Below are positions 19,914 through 29,651 of a DNA stretch of 64,000 nt, piece after piece; the first letter of the stretch is position 1, and each line of letters starts with the position of its first letter. The stretch covers positions 2,480,001 through 2,544,000 of the forward strand of contig NZ_CP020880.1 in NCBI RefSeq assembly GCF_002157855.1, given 5' to 3'. The notes below the pieces were generated by a model, which searched no databases, was not told the DNA's origin, and saw nothing but the letters and a program-made list of their open reading frames with translations. Position numbers and translations under genes: made by a program. The stretch is from Sutcliffiella horikoshii (GTDB lineage: Bacteria > Bacillota > Bacilli > Bacillales > Bacillaceae_I).

Positions 19914-20627
19914 CTATTTTCTAGGTTTAACTCCTAAATGCATGGCAGCGACTCCACCTGTATATGCCTTAACCTCAACTGGTTGGAAACCTACTTTTTC
20001 ATACATTACTTTTAGCTCTTTCATTCCCGGAAAGTCCTTAGCCGATTCATGTAACCAGGCGTATTCATTATAGCTTTTAGCGAAAACCTTTCCAAGCATC
20101 GGCATTACGTATTGAAAATAAAGAAAATAGACTTGACGGAAGCCTGGCATAGTAGGTTGTGATGTTTCTAGACAAACAACCTTCCCTCCAGGTTTGACCA
20201 CCCTGTACATCTCCTTCAGCACTTGAAAATAGTCAGGAACATTTCGCAAACCGAAACCTATCGTGACATAATCAAAAGAATTATCTTCAAACGGGAGTGC
20301 CATCGCATTTCCATGGATCAATTCAATATTGCTCTTTCCAAGGTTTTTCACTTTTTCTTTGCCAATAGAAAGCATGTTTTCACTAAAGTCCAGGCCAACC
20401 ACTTTCCCACTTGCGCCGACTGCTTCTGCCATGGATATCGTCCAGTCCGCTGTTCCGCAGCATACGTCCAATGCTTTGGCGCCCTCTGCCACATTCATTC
20501 TTTTCATCGTATCCTTTCGCCACGCTACATGACGTTGGAAGCTGATGACGGAATTCATTTTGTCATAGTTTTTATATATTTTTTCAAAAACATTATGAAC
20601 ACGCTCTTCTTTAGATGGATGTTGCAT
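19914..20627 (-). CDS. menG: Demethylmenaquinone methyltransferase
   Basis: SAM-dependent methylation of demethylmenaquinone, the last step of menaquinone synthesis. 237 residues in the UbiE/MenG family: [16 protein letters not shown] (SAM motif I), [25 protein letters not shown] and [14 protein letters not shown]. It is placed between the two subunits of the heptaprenyl diphosphate synthase, so side-chain synthesis and ring methylation are co-expressed. Confidence 0.96.
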   Translation of the reverse strand: MQHPSKEERVHNVFEKIYKNYDKMNSVISFQRHVAWRKDTMKRMNVAEGAKALDVCCGTADWTISMAEAVGASGKVVGLDFSENMLSIGKEKVKNLGKSNIELIHGNAMALPFEDNSFDYVTIGFGLRNVPDYFQVLKEMYRVVKPGGKVVCLETSQPTMPGFRQVYFLYFQYVMPMLGKVFAKSYNEYAWLHESAKDFPGMKELKVMYEKVGFQPVEVKAYTGGVAAMHLGVKPRK

Positions 20628-20630
20628 GGC

Positions 20631-21449
20631 TTACCCTTCTTCCGCATACTTTTTCGATGAAAATGGGATTTCATAAAAAAGTTCTTGTATTCTTGTTTCT
20701 AATTGTTTGTTCATAGCTGGGATGGAATGCGTCAACTGTTCTATTTTTTGTTTAATATGATCAATATACCGATCAATAAGGTATAACATGTAGGTTTCCT
20801 GTTCTTTGGATGCGACATCCTTTTCCCCTTTTGTGAAGGCGATCCTTCGCAATGTTTCAAACAGGAACGTTGATCTTTCGTGACAGAAAAGTTTGCGTTC
20901 TTGAATTAAGCGCTTTAATAAAAGGAAGTTGCCGCTTAATTCTTTCAGAACCGAGTTGGAGAAAAAGCCAGAAACGGATTGAATAAGAGAAGACTCGATT
21001 TTTCCCAGGCTGTCCATTAATGGTTCAATTCCTTCAAGCTCTTTATGATAATAGGCGATTTTATGTTCATTTATTTGCTTTATGGAATGTGCGAGTGTTT
21101 TGATCATGGAAATATCATTAACATCTGCCAGGAGCCTGTAATATAGGCCACTATAAAAATCCCCTGCTAAAACAGTTAATTGACGGCTTTTTTCATCGCC
21201 GTCTTGTAGCTGACCTGCTTTTGCATTTGTCACCAAATCATGGGTATCAAGGGCTATCTGGACAAGCATGGTTGATAATATGTATTGTTCTTTTTTTTCA
21301 TCAGATATATCAATGGATTCCAAGATAGAATAAAGCAGCAATAATTTATCCTCATCAATGGCAGGGTATTCAATATGTTTAATTAAATATGGATGTGTAA
21401 TCAGATTATGTAGTTTCTCTTTTATTATGGATATATGTATATGACTCAC
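20631..21449 (-). CDS. hepS: Heptaprenyl diphosphate synthase component I
   Basis: Non-catalytic partner that sets chain length together with HepT. 272 residues, mostly helical, with no DDxxD motif, as expected for this subunit. Recognised by the N-terminal ITHPYLIKHIEYP region, the QLQDGDEKSRQLTVLAGDFYSGLYYRLLA-type segment near residue 90 and its position before menG-hepT. The 254 bases upstream carry the mtrB terminator and presumably the hep promoter. Confidence 0.92.
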   Translation of the reverse strand: MSHIHISIIKEKLHNLITHPYLIKHIEYPAIDEDKLLLLYSILESIDISDEKKEQYILSTMLVQIALDTHDLVTNAKAGQLQDGDEKSRQLTVLAGDFYSGLYYRLLADVNDISMIKTLAHSIKQINEHKIAYYHKELEGIEPLMDSLGKIESSLIQSVSGFFSNSVLKELSGNFLLLKRLIQERKLFCHERSTFLFETLRRIAFTKGEKDVASKEQETYMLYLIDRYIDHIKQKIEQLTHSIPAMNKQLETRIQELFYEIPFSSKKYAEEG

Positions 21450-21620
21450 TAAAGACCACCCTTGTTCCCTTTTCTTGACTGACGTCGTCCGTTTAACAAA
21501 AGATCTACAGACGATAGAGTCGAACTAAAATAGACAAAGTTAATTATAGCACATTAGTGAAGCATATTGTTAAAATGGGCTATCTTTCTTTAGTTTAACC
21601 CGCTATTGAATAGATAATAA

Positions 21621-21653
21621 GAAAAGCAGAGAAATATTTATTCTTCTGCTTTC
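21621..21653 (-). terminator. Terminator of folE-mtrB
   Basis: Minus strand AAAGCAGA and TCTGCTTT form the stem across an A/T-rich loop, followed by TCTTATT. Modest strength. Confidence 0.6.
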
Positions 21654-21703
21654 TTACTCAGGACATATAATCGCTTTTATAGTATGAAAGTGAATCTTTT
21701 GCC

Positions 21704-21925
21704 TCAGTCTGTTTCCATTTCTCCATGAGAAGATTGGATGAGCGCTTTTCCTCTTATCTTGATTGCGGAGGTATGCTCTGTGAACTGGGCAATCATCACT
21801 TCTCCTCTGTCAAGCTTTTCGGAATGGTGGAAACGAGTGTCTGTTCCTCGTGTAAGTCCAATGACACTAACCCCGTCTTCCTTCGCTTTGATCACAATAA
21901 AGTCGTTCGTGTTAGATTGACTCAT
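21704..21925 (-). CDS. mtrB: trp RNA-binding attenuation protein (TRAP)
   Basis: An 11-subunit ring protein that binds tryptophan and then wraps leader RNAs with G/UAG repeats. 73 residues. The core [20 protein letters not shown] and [14 protein letters not shown] contains the known RNA-contacting Lys, Lys and Arg and the tryptophan pocket. It follows folE by about 30 bases, as in the B. subtilis mtrAB operon. An obvious target, the 11-triplet trp leader at 14205-14258, is in this window. Confidence 0.97.
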   Translation of the reverse strand: MSQSNTNDFIVIKAKEDGVSVIGLTRGTDTRFHHSEKLDRGEVMIAQFTEHTSAIKIRGKALIQSSHGEMETD

Positions 21926-21955
21926 GACAATCCTCCTTCTAGTTTACAGTATGGG

Positions 21956-22522
21956 TTATCCTTTAATTAAAGATAAAACTTCCGCTCTTGCTGCAGGATC
22001 ATTTTCCAGCACCCCACGGACAGCAGATGTGATTGTCATTGCTCCTGGTTTTTTAACACCACGCATCGTCATGCACATGTGCTCTGCTTCCACTACAACC
22101 ATTACCCCATGTGGATCAAGGGATTCTACAATAGATTCTGCTATGGTAGAAGTAATTCTTTCTTGGAGTTGCGGTCTTTTTGCAACCGCCTCCACTGCAC
22201 GGGCAAGTTTACTGAGGCCAGTCACTTTTCCGCCTTTAGGTATGTATGCCACATGGGCTTTTCCGAAGAAAGGAACTAAGTGATGTTCACACATGGAGAA
22301 GAACGAGATGTCTTTAACAAGTACCAATTCTTCATGCGCTTCCCCGAACACTGTCTTAAAATGCTCTTTAGGGTCTTCATTGAGACCTGCAAACACTTCC
22401 GTGTACATCTTTGCCACACGTTTTGGTGTATCTAGTAGCCCTTCGCGATTAGGATCTTCCCCAATTGCTTCTAAAATCATTCTTACTGCTTCTTCTATTT
22501 GAGCCTTATTAACTTCTGTCAT
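21956..22522 (-). CDS. folE: GTP cyclohydrolase I
   Basis: Zinc enzyme opening GTP to dihydroneopterin triphosphate for folate (mtrA in B. subtilis). 188 residues, with [20 protein letters not shown], the zinc site [20 protein letters not shown] and [12 protein letters not shown]. It is preceded by TAGGAGGATAAATAA. Placed with mtrB between hbs and the hep operon. Confidence 0.96.
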   Translation of the reverse strand: MTEVNKAQIEEAVRMILEAIGEDPNREGLLDTPKRVAKMYTEVFAGLNEDPKEHFKTVFGEAHEELVLVKDISFFSMCEHHLVPFFGKAHVAYIPKGGKVTGLSKLARAVEAVAKRPQLQERITSTIAESIVESLDPHGVMVVVEAEHMCMTMRGVKKPGAMTITSAVRGVLENDPAARAEVLSLIKG

Positions 22523-22597
22523 TTATTTATCCTCCTACATTACCGCAAAATAGCTGTAATGTGATTCTAGCATAAGTTTTTTTAAAAAAGCAAAAAT

Positions 22598-22624
22598 AAA
22601 GAGGCGCAAACTATGCGCCTCTTT
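22598..22624 (-). terminator. Terminator of hbs
   Basis: Minus strand AAAGAGGCGC / GCGCCTCTTT perfect ten-pair stem followed by ATTTTTG. Confidence 0.92.
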
Positions 22625-22657
22625 AAGATGACATTCATTTGACTATGTAGCTGTCAA

Positions 22658-22930
22658 TTATTTCACAGCATCCTTAAGTGCTTTACCAGGTTTGAAAGCT
22701 GGTACTTTGCTTGCAGCGATTTCAATCTCTTCCCCAGTTTGTGGGTTACGACCTTTACGCGCAGCACGCTCACGTACTTCAAAGTTACCAAAACCGATTA
22801 ATTGTACTTTGTCACCGTTTTTAAGTGCGTCAAGAATTGTATCGAAAACAGCATCAACTGCTTTAGTAGCATCTTTCTTAGAAAGTTCACTAGCTTCAGC
22901 AACTGCATTGATTAAATCTGTCTTGTTCAT
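22658..22930 (-). CDS. hbs: DNA-binding protein HU
   Basis: Histone-like protein that bends and compacts DNA. 90 residues from the ATG at 22930, which follows GGAGGAGGTGAATGGC. Typical [23 protein letters not shown], the [21 protein letters not shown] beta arm, and [16 protein letters not shown]. It sits alone between folE and spoIVA with its own terminator. Confidence 0.97.
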   Translation of the reverse strand: MNKTDLINAVAEASELSKKDATKAVDAVFDTILDALKNGDKVQLIGFGNFEVRERAARKGRNPQTGEEIEIAASKVPAFKPGKALKDAVK

Positions 22931-22939
22931 GCCATTCAC

Positions 22940-23224
22940 CTCCTCCCAAAGGAGTTATCGCTATTCTAAACCAAAATAGCATTTTAGTCTAGCAAAAGCC
23001 TTTCGTACTAACATTTGTTCACAATTTTGATTGATTCTATACATAGTAGAATCGCTTAATCTTGTAACTAGGCTTATATTAACCCATTAAACACTAGATT
23101 TCAACAAATTTCTCACAAAAAAGTGCTTTTAGAGGAATATTTCGCCAATTAAGAGAAGATTTTCTGTTTGTAGATTAACATAAGAATCCCTTTATATCAA
23201 GCATTTCTCTGTTTTAATACACAA
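22940..23224. other. AT-rich region upstream of hbs, no gene seen
   Basis: About 285 bases of AT-rich sequence between the hbs ribosome binding site and the spoIVA terminator. No open frame with a start site is visible. It should contain the hbs promoter or promoters, but I could not single out a convincing -35/-10 pair. Confidence 0.6.
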
Positions 23225-23225
23225 A

Positions 23226-23268
23226 AAGAGCTTCCCATCTGTGTTATTTCCACAGTTGGGAAGCTCTT
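23226..23268 (-). terminator. Terminator downstream of spoIVA
   Basis: Minus strand AAGAGCTTCCCA ... TGGGAAGCTCTT, a 12-pair stem extended inside by CTGTG/CACAG, followed by TTTTTGTG. It lies beyond the dispersed repeat at 23302-23423, so that repeat is within the spoIVA 3' UTR. Confidence 0.9.
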
Positions 23269-23301
23269 AAACATTTTCGACAGATTTTTATAAACTCCGA
23301 T

Positions 23302-23423
23302 GTTGATTTCCTCAAACGGCTTCGCTTTCCTAGGGGCGCTGCTGGAGCCTCCTCAGCTGCGCCTGCGGGGTCTCCACCTAGCGCTATCTCCCTCAGGGGT
23401 CTTCGACTTTTGCTTCAATCAAC
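23302..23423. repeat. Dispersed repeat element, copy A (122 bp)
   Basis: Begins GTTGATTTCC and ends CAATCAAC, with GGCTTCGCTTTCCTAGGGGC and GGAGCCTCCTC inside. It is the same length as the copy at 62651-62772 and about 90 percent identical by eye. It lies between the spoIVA stop and its terminator and is therefore transcribed. Confidence 0.85.
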
Positions 23424-23434
23424 AGCTAGAAGAC

Positions 23435-24913
23435 TTATAGAATTATCGCGATTAGGCCGCCGGAGCCTTCGTTGATGATTCGCTCTAGTGTTTCTTTTAG
23501 TTTGTATCTAGCGTTTTCAGGCATTAACGATATTTTCGCATGAATTCCTTCTCTAACAATGGAGCTCAGGGAGCGTCCGAAGATATCGGAATTCCAGATA
23601 GATAGTGGATCATCCTCAAAGTCTTGCATCAGGTAGCGGACAAGTTCTTCGCTCTGCTTTTCAGTTCCGATAATCGGGGCAAATTCACTTTCCACATCCA
23701 CTTTAATCATGTGAATAGATGGCGCCACCGCTTTTAATCTAACCCCAAAGCGAGATCCTTGGCGGATAATCTCTGGTTCTTCAAGACTCATATCTGTAAG
23801 AGCAGGAGAGGCAATACCGTAACCTGTCTGTTTCACCATTTTCAGTGCATCTGAAACTTGATCATACTCTGCTTTTGCATATGCAAAGTCTTGCATTAAT
23901 TGCAGCAAGTGATCTTTCCCTCGAATCTCCACTCCCACTACTTCTTTAAGAATGTGATCGTATAGATCGTCTGGAGCATATAGGTCAATTTCCGCGATTC
24001 CCTGACCCATTTCTATTCCAGCAAGGCCGGCCCTGTCGATGAATTCATACTCACTGAATTGGCCCACCACACGGTCCACGTCACGAAGACGTTTAATATC
24101 CTTCACCGTGTCTTTTACAGCCTCTTGGTAGCTTTCACGTAACCAGTGGTTATCCTTAAGGACCATCACCCAGCTCGGAAGGTTTACATTCACTTCAAGT
24201 ACCGGGAACTCAAATAGCGCTTCTCTTAACACATTGTAGACATCGGATTCCCTCATGCTTTCCACACTCATAGCAATGACCGGAATATCATATTTTTCAC
24301 ATAGCTCTCGCTTTAACGCCTCTGTTTCCGGATGATGTGGCTGTACGGTGTTGATTACCATGATGAATGGTTTACCAACTTCTTTTAATTCCTCTACAAC
24401 CCTTTCCTCTGCTTCTATATAATCTCTGCGGGGAATTTCTCCTATGGAGCCGTCTGTTGCAATTACAACGCCAATGGTGGAATGCTCTTGAATTACTTTT
24501 CTAGTACCAATCTCCGCTGCCTCGTGGAACGGGATCGGCTCTTCATACCAAGGGGTATTGATCATTCTTGGACCATTTTCATCTTCATACCCTTTTGCAC
24601 CAGGCACAGTATAGCCCACACAGTCTACAAGACGGATATTTACATCAAGGCCCTCATCTACTTTAACCTTTACTGCCTGGTTAGGAACAAATTTAGGCTC
24701 TGTTGTCATAATCGTTTTACCGGCTGCACTTTGAGGCAGCTCATCTTGAGCACGAGCTTTATCTGACTCGTTTCCTATATTCGGCAGAACCACTAACTCC
24801 ATGAACCTTTTGATGAATGTTGATTTCCCTGTACGAACAGCTCCTACGACCCCTAAATATATATCGCCGCCCGTACGTTCAGCGATATCTTTGAAAATAT
24901 CTACTTTTTCCAA
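23435..24913 (-). CDS. spoIVA: Stage IV sporulation protein A, spore coat basement ATPase
   Basis: Mother-cell protein that polymerises on the forespore outer membrane with SpoVM to make the base layer of the coat, with cortex assembly depending on it. About 492 residues: an N-terminal GTPase-like ATPase domain with Walker A GVVGAVRTGKSTF, then a middle and C-terminal domain ending INEGSGGLIAIIL. The sequence begins EKVDIFKDIAERTGGD, like the family. The best start is TTG at 24913, about seven bases after GGGAGGG; the in-frame ATG at 24931 lies before that site. Confidence 0.96.
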   Translation of the reverse strand: MEKVDIFKDIAERTGGDIYLGVVGAVRTGKSTFIKRFMELVVLPNIGNESDKARAQDELPQSAAGKTIMTTEPKFVPNQAVKVKVDEGLDVNIRLVDCVGYTVPGAKGYEDENGPRMINTPWYEEPIPFHEAAEIGTRKVIQEHSTIGVVIATDGSIGEIPRRDYIEAEERVVEELKEVGKPFIMVINTVQPHHPETEALKRELCEKYDIPVIAMSVESMRESDVYNVLREALFEFPVLEVNVNLPSWVMVLKDNHWLRESYQEAVKDTVKDIKRLRDVDRVVGQFSEYEFIDRAGLAGIEMGQGIAEIDLYAPDDLYDHILKEVVGVEIRGKDHLLQLMQDFAYAKAEYDQVSDALKMVKQTGYGIASPALTDMSLEEPEIIRQGSRFGVRLKAVAPSIHMIKVDVESEFAPIIGTEKQSEELVRYLMQDFEDDPLSIWNSDIFGRSLSSIVREGIHAKISLMPENARYKLKETLERIINEGSGGLIAIIL

Positions 24914-25111
24914 GTGATTCCCTCCCGACATTTATCTTGGGATTTTCATTTTCTAGTAAGGATATAATCTATGACACTATATGTGTATGATGTTGTCCTA
25001 ATTAAATATGACTACTTTAATAGAAAATTCATCCCGTTTCCCTCTTTATTTTTATATATGGTTAATATCATGAATTAGGGGGGCATTATGTTTCATGTAA
25101 ATAAAACAAAA

Positions 25112-25147
25112 AACCCTTCTTTAGAATGTATTCTCTAAAAAAGGGTT
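25112..25147 (-). terminator. Terminator of yphF
   Basis: Minus strand AACCCTTTTTTAGAGAA pairs with TTCTAAAGAAGGGTT, followed by TTTTGTTTT. Confidence 0.88.
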
Positions 25148-25160
25148 CATGACAACTATT

Positions 25161-25892
25161 CTATTCTTTATTTAAAAACACTGGTTCATTGTTCTCATCT
25201 ACCGTGTAGGCAAGCGAGAAAGCAGGTACAAACACGGAATGTTCCACGATAATGTCACGGATGTCATCCCCTGGTTTGTAATTATGTTCATGTTCTTGCA
25301 GAAAATCGTACAAGTCAATAGAATAATCTAACTGAGCTTGTCCTTCGCTATTTAAGACAAACGGCAAGTTTTTACCTGAGATTGGACTCTCTGCAAAAGG
25401 CTCCGATTCATAGCCGAGTTTTTCCCAATCCAATTTGAATGCCTGATCATTAATTACTTCTTTGATCGGAGCATATCCGTTATTTGAACGCTTGTACATA
25501 TCAATTCTAATGTTTATGTCGCGAATCTGCTCGGCCACACGAAGATCAATCAGCTTCACTTTAGGATCTTCTTCCACATCCACAAGCACATAAAGATAGA
25601 CTCCACCACTCTCAAAGGCCGTTCCAGGAGGTTCTTGTATGTACCGTGGAGAAAGTTTATTAAAATCAATTGGATACTTTTGATAGATTGGTGTCTCCAT
25701 GTCCCTGTCTTTTATTGGTAACAAGCCACCGGATGCCTCGCGGTATTGGTCGACTGAGGACTGAACCGCTTCAAGTTGGTCTAAATAAGGGACTTGGTTT
25801 TCCTTTAGACGATCTTGGGGATATAAACAACCTGAAAGGACGCTGCTTACCACCATAAGTCCTACTACTAGAAAGAACCTATTTAATTTCAT
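25161..25892 (-). CDS. yphF: YphF-like lipoprotein
   Basis: A 243-residue protein with a lipoprotein signal: a positively charged start, a hydrophobic stretch VVGLMVVSSV and lipobox LSGC (Cys22), so it is probably anchored on the outer face of the membrane. The remainder has two repeats of a motif with VDQYREASGGLLPIKD and IDMYKRSNNGYAPIKE. These suggest duplicated domains (about 40-120 and 125-240). Neighbour order (spoIVA, yphF, yphE, gpsA) supports the name. Function unknown. Confidence 0.85.
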   Translation of the reverse strand: MKLNRFFLVVGLMVVSSVLSGCLYPQDRLKENQVPYLDQLEAVQSSVDQYREASGGLLPIKDRDMETPIYQKYPIDFNKLSPRYIQEPPGTAFESGGVYLYVLVDVEEDPKVKLIDLRVAEQIRDINIRIDMYKRSNNGYAPIKEVINDQAFKLDWEKLGYESEPFAESPISGKNLPFVLNSEGQAQLDYSIDLYDFLQEHEHNYKPGDDIRDIIVEHSVFVPAFSLAYTVDENNEPVFLNKE

Positions 25893-25913
25893 AAATTATT
25901 CCTTCCTTCATCA

Positions 25914-26120
25914 TTATTGCTCCGGTACAGGACCACTGAATACAACATAAAAAATAATTAAACCGGCAAATAGAATCAATAAAAAAGCAACCGTATTCAA
26001 AATGCCTCTGATAATAGTGTTTTTCACCTTGAATCTAGTAAAATAAACCGTTAAAACGGATATAATCATGAACCCCATCGCTACAAACGAAATCCACATC
26101 TTCATTAATGCAGGTGACAT
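25914..26120 (-). CDS. yphE: YphE, small membrane protein (DUF2768-type)
   Basis: About 68 residues from the ATG at 26120 (MSPALMKMW), eight bases after AGGAG. Two hydrophobic segments (about 8-26 and 39-60) with a short basic loop RFKVKN make it a two-pass membrane protein. It is followed by yphF after 21 bases. Recognised by synteny and by the general look of the DUF2768 family; role unknown. Confidence 0.82.
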   Translation of the reverse strand: MSPALMKMWISFVAMGFMIISVLTVYFTRFKVKNTIIRGILNTVAFLLILFAGLIIFYVVFSGPVPEQ

Positions 26121-26186
26121 CCTCATCTCTCCTTTTCCGTGAAACATTATAGCATAAGATATACATGAAGTGAAACAACAAAAAAA

Positions 26187-26218
26187 GCTGAAGTAAAAGG
26201 GGCCCTTTTTACTTCAGC
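26187..26218 (-). terminator. Strong terminator upstream of yphE
   Basis: Minus strand GCTGAAGTAAAAAGGG / CCCTTTTACTTCAGC, about 15 pairs, then TTTTTTTG. The gpsA transcript already has its own terminator at 26848, so this one points to a further transcript starting in between. Confidence 0.88.
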
Positions 26219-26231
26219 AGTAATAGAAAGA

Positions 26232-26306
26232 CTAAATAATCCAATCCCACAGCTCAACCAGTGATATCCTCATACACATCTTATGCGGCACTTTACATAC
26301 ATGCAT
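26232..26306 (-). CDS. Possible small ORF (24 residues) before a strong terminator
   Basis: On the minus strand an ATG at 26306 opens a frame of 24 residues, MHVCKVPHKMCMRI then SLVELWDWII, ending 14 bases before a strong terminator. The ribosome binding site is poor (AGG nine bases upstream). A GGAGGG at 26367-26372 lies about 60 bases upstream. A GCATA-N17-CATA sequence near 26375-26400 recalls sporulation-type promoters. It may be a real peptide, a small RNA or neither; I do not recognise it. Confidence 0.3.
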   Translation of the reverse strand: MHVCKVPHKMCMRISLVELWDWII

Positions 26307-26477
26307 CGCCAAATGCCTATTTATCGTAAAAAAGCTTGTAAAAATTATGGATTTCTTTCCTGAGCACCCTCCTATGGTTTCTTCCTTATAAGTTATGCAC
26401 TATTAAAGGATGGGTGTTTGTTTATTTTAGTTAACGATTTTCAAAAATATAATACATTAGTTTGTGGTAAATTACCG

Positions 26478-26602
26478 CTGTTCCTTTCCGCAAAAGGCTT
26501 CGCTTTCCGCGGGACGGTGCTTGAGCCTCCTCGCTGCGCTTCAGGGGTCTCAAGCTACCGTTACTCCCCCGCTGGAGTCTCCGCCTTTTGCTCCAATCCA
26601 CA
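26478..26602. repeat. Dispersed repeat element, copy B
   Basis: Diverged copy with GGCTTCGCTTTCCGCGGGAC, GAGCCTCCTCGCTGCGC and the end CTTTTGCTCCAATCCACAGC. The left end reads GCTGTTCCTTTCCG in place of GTTGATTTCCG. It lies between gpsA and yphE, next to copy C in the opposite orientation. Confidence 0.75.
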
Positions 26603-26689
26603 GCTAGAAATTACGTTAAGATATGTTAATGCTTATTCTGAAAACTCGATGAGATAGTTTTTTAAAACTAAGTTGAAAGAGGTCACCTT

Positions 26690-26826
26690 GTTGATTGAAG
26701 TGGAAGGCGCGCAGACGCCGCGGGAGGAAGGGACAGGGAAGACCTCACAGGGCGAATCCCCGAGGAGGCTTCCGGACCGCCCGCAGGCAAGCGAAGCGCC
26801 TGGAACGGAAATCAACCGAATTATAG
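26690..26826. repeat. Dispersed repeat element, copy C (opposite orientation)
   Basis: Begins GTTGATTG and ends GGAACGGAAATCAAC. The interior (GAGGAGGCTTCCGGACCGCC, GGCAAGCGAAGCGC) is the reverse complement of the copy at 42463-42645. It lies between the gpsA terminator and copy B. Apart from these repeats, the sORF and the terminators, nothing is seen in the 760 bases between gpsA and yphE. Confidence 0.8.
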
Positions 26827-26847
26827 ACTTTCTTCTCTTAAACAAAC

Positions 26848-26878
26848 AGAAACCCCTCCGTAATACGAAGGGGTTTCT
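26848..26878 (-). terminator. Terminator of der-gpsA
   Basis: Minus strand AGAAACCCCTTCG / CGGAGGGGTTTCT with a TATTA loop and a following GTTTG, directly after the gpsA stop. Confidence 0.85.
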
Positions 26879-26882
26879 CAGT

Positions 26883-27920
26883 TTACTGGACTCTGTCACC
26901 TAAGAGTTGTGCAAGGTCGTCCAATTCTGTTGTTTTAGAGCGGCTCATCAGTTCATCAACCGCATCCTTTGGATCCACTCCGTCAAATAATACATGATAA
27001 AGTGCAGATGTTAGCGGCATTTTCACTTGGAGCTTTTGGGATAGCTGATATGCGGCCTTGGTGGTACGTACACCTTCCACAACCATTCCCATGCTTTCTA
27101 ATACCTCTTCAAGCTTCATGCCTTTCCCTAACATGTTTCCAGCTCTCCAGTTTCTACTGTGAACACTTGTACATGTTACGATAAGGTCACCCATCCCTGT
27201 CAAGCCAAGGAACGTAAGCGGATTGGCCCCAAGGCAACTTCCGAGGCGAGCAATTTCAGCAAGCCCCCTTGTGATCAAAGCAGCTTTCGCATTATCGCCA
27301 TATCCCAGGCCATCCGTAATACCAGCAGCCAACGCAATGATATTTTTAAGAGATCCACCGATTTCTACTCCTACTACATCACTATTCGTATAGACACGGA
27401 AATGCTGGTTGATGAATAGGTCTTGTACCTTTTCAGCAGCTGCAATATTCAAAGAAGCTGCCGTAACCGTTGTAGGTTGCCTCATGCTTACTTCTTCTGC
27501 ATGGCTGGGACCTGAAAGAACTACAACCGCTTCACGGATAGATTCCGGAAGTTCATCTTCTATCACTTCCGACACCCTTAAATGTGTATCAGGTTCGATT
27601 CCCTTACTTACATGAACAAATAAAGCCGGCGCCTTCAAATAACCTTTTAATTGTTGGCACACTTCCCTCATCGCTTTTGTAGGTACTGCAAGAACGATGG
27701 CTTCTACAGAATCTACCGCCTCTTCCATGGACGTAAATCCTACAATCTTTTCGGATAGCTTAATATTCTTTAAGTATTTTTCATTCGTATGGCTTTGATT
27801 GATTTCATCGATTTGAGCTTGTTTATGCCCCCATAGACGTACTTCGTGATTATTGTCGGCAAGTACCATTGCAAGGGCCGTGCCCCAGCTTCCTGCTCCT
27901 AATACAGCAACCTTTTTCAC
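26883..27920 (-). CDS. gpsA: Glycerol-3-phosphate dehydrogenase [NAD(P)+]
   Basis: Reduces dihydroxyacetone phosphate to sn-glycerol 3-phosphate for phospholipid synthesis; cytosolic. 345 residues. It has the N-terminal dinucleotide fold [26 protein letters not shown], the catalytic lysine region [18 protein letters not shown] near residue 190 and [15 protein letters not shown]. It follows der by 17 bases, so the two are probably co-transcribed. Confidence 0.97.
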   Translation of the reverse strand: MKKVAVLGAGSWGTALAMVLADNNHEVRLWGHKQAQIDEINQSHTNEKYLKNIKLSEKIVGFTSMEEAVDSVEAIVLAVPTKAMREVCQQLKGYLKAPALFVHVSKGIEPDTHLRVSEVIEDELPESIREAVVVLSGPSHAEEVSMRQPTTVTAASLNIAAAEKVQDLFINQHFRVYTNSDVVGVEIGGSLKNIIALAAGITDGLGYGDNAKAALITRGLAEIARLGSCLGANPLTFLGLTGMGDLIVTCTSVHSRNWRAGNMLGKGMKLEEVLESMGMVVEGVRTTKAAYQLSQKLQVKMPLTSALYHVLFDGVDPKDAVDELMSRSKTTELDDLAQLLGDRVQ

Positions 27921-27937
27921 TGACTCACTCCTCCCTT

Positions 27938-29248
27938 TTACTTTCGTGGACGTGCGATTAGCTTAATAGGTGTTCCTTCAAAACCAAATGCATCTCTAAT
28001 ACGATTTTCCAAGAAACGTTTGTATGAGAAGTGCAGAAGCTCTGGATCATTGACGAAAATAACAAAGGTAGGCGGCTTTACTGCAACCTGTGTCGCATAA
28101 TAGATTTTCAATCGCTGGCCTTTATCAGTTGGCGTCGGGTTCATCGCAACTGCATCCATGATCACATCATTCAACACGGTTGTTATCACACGCATGGAGT
28201 GATTTTCACTTGCGATTTCGATTTTAGGAATAAGTGTATGAACTCGCTTTTTTGTTTTAGCAGATAAGAACACAATCGGTGCATAATCCAAGAACAAGAA
28301 GTGATCTCTAATTTTTTGCTCGAATTCCTTCATGGTCTTCTCATCTTTTTCCACGGCATCCCACTTGTTTACTACAATAACAATGGCTCTGCCCGCTTCA
28401 TGTGCATATCCTGCAATTTTTTTATCCTGTTCAATGATTCCTTCTTCTCCATTGATCACAACTAAAACAACGTCTGAGCGTTCAATCGCACGCAAAGCAC
28501 GTAAAACACTGTACTTTTCAGTCGTCTCGTATACTTTGCCTTTTTTCCGCATACCGGCTGTATCAATAATAACGTAATCTTTCCCGTCATATGAGTAAGG
28601 CGTGTCAATTGCATCTCTTGTTGTACCTGCTACGTCACTAACAATAACACGTTCTTCACCAAGCAACGCGTTCACAAGAGAAGACTTGCCGACGTTTGGA
28701 CGGCCAATTAATGAAAATTTAATGATATCCTCATCATAATCTTCTTCTTCATCTTTCGGGAAGTTCTCGATGACAAAATCAAGCAAGTCTCCAAGTCCTA
28801 ATCCATGTGATCCTGAGATTGGGATCGGCTCACCAAAACCTAGTGCGTAGAAGTCATATAAGGTATCTCTCATGTCAGGATTGTCCACTTTATTAACGGC
28901 AACCACGACAGGCTTTTTAGAACGATAAAGAATTTTTGCAACCTCTTCATCAGCTGAAGTTAACCCTTCACGGCCGTTTGTCATGAAAATGATTACATCC
29001 GCTTCATCAATGGCAATTTCAGCTTGTTCACGAATTTGCGTCATGAACGGTGCATCACTAATTTCTATTCCACCTGTATCAATAATATTAAAATATTGGT
29101 TTAACCATTCTCCAGAACTGTATATTCTATCTCTAGTAACTCCTGGTACATCTTCTACGATGGAAATCCTTTCTCCAACGATTCTGTTAAATATTGTGGA
29201 TTTTCCCACGTTTGGTCTTCCAACGATCGCTACGGTTGGTTTTGGCAT
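27938..29248 (-). CDS. der: Ribosome biogenesis GTPase Der (EngA)
   Basis: Essential double GTPase for 50S subunit assembly. About 436 residues. The first G domain has [15 protein letters not shown] near residue 6 and DTGGIE. The second has [17 protein letters not shown] near 185, DTAGMRKKG and NKWD. A C-terminal KH-like domain ends LIARPRK. The start ATG at 29248 follows GGGAGG by nine bases; the GTG at 29257 is too close to that site. Confidence 0.97.
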   Translation of the reverse strand: MPKPTVAIVGRPNVGKSTIFNRIVGERISIVEDVPGVTRDRIYSSGEWLNQYFNIIDTGGIEISDAPFMTQIREQAEIAIDEADVIIFMTNGREGLTSADEEVAKILYRSKKPVVVAVNKVDNPDMRDTLYDFYALGFGEPIPISGSHGLGLGDLLDFVIENFPKDEEEDYDEDIIKFSLIGRPNVGKSSLVNALLGEERVIVSDVAGTTRDAIDTPYSYDGKDYVIIDTAGMRKKGKVYETTEKYSVLRALRAIERSDVVLVVINGEEGIIEQDKKIAGYAHEAGRAIVIVVNKWDAVEKDEKTMKEFEQKIRDHFLFLDYAPIVFLSAKTKKRVHTLIPKIEIASENHSMRVITTVLNDVIMDAVAMNPTPTDKGQRLKIYYATQVAVKPPTFVIFVNDPELLHFSYKRFLENRIRDAFGFEGTPIKLIARPRK

Positions 29249-29372
29249 GGTGACCACCCTCCCATTTTTCTATAAAATTTATGTAATATTTCTTTCATGC
29301 TAATCATTCGATTTTATTAGTCTTTACAAAAGAATGTTTTAGGATACTTTGTTGTATCTTCTAATAAAAGAA

Positions 29373-29392
29373 ACCCTCCTGCAAAGGAAGGT
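29373..29392 (-). terminator. Terminator of the yphA-yphB cassette
   Basis: Minus strand ACCTTCC, a TTTGC loop and GGAGGGT with one mismatch, followed by TTCTTTT. Confidence 0.7.
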
Positions 29393-29464
29393 CTAACTTG
29401 AATAGTTTAACATTATTCCCCGCAATAAGGAAGTCTGACTTTTTGCAAAGCCATTATGTTGGCC

Positions 29465-29650
29465 TTAATGTTTGACAATAATATATAAATCTTCACCCAA
29501 CCCGTGTGCAATTCCGTCTAGTATCGCTTCAAGGTTTGCTGCAATAAATTCCATTTCTTCTTTCGTTTCACAGGTAAAAATAGGTGCTCCTCCAGCTATT
29601 TTGCTTGTATTGGTCGTAATTACAGCAAGTATATATTTCTCAAATTCCAT
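29465..29650 (-). CDS. Small partner protein of the YIEGIA membrane protein (capping-complex type)
   Basis: A 61-residue protein, MEFEKYILAVITTNTSKIAGG then APIFTCETKEEMEFIAANLE. Small proteins of this kind are annotated as the capping complex subunit for YIEGIA and always lie next to a YIEGIA protein, which is the gene just upstream here (one base apart). I believe the B. subtilis counterpart is ypzH but am not certain. No signal or membrane segment. Biochemical role unknown to me. Confidence 0.75.
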   Translation of the reverse strand: MEFEKYILAVITTNTSKIAGGAPIFTCETKEEMEFIAANLEAILDGIAHGLGEDLYIIVKH

Positions 29651-29651
29651 C

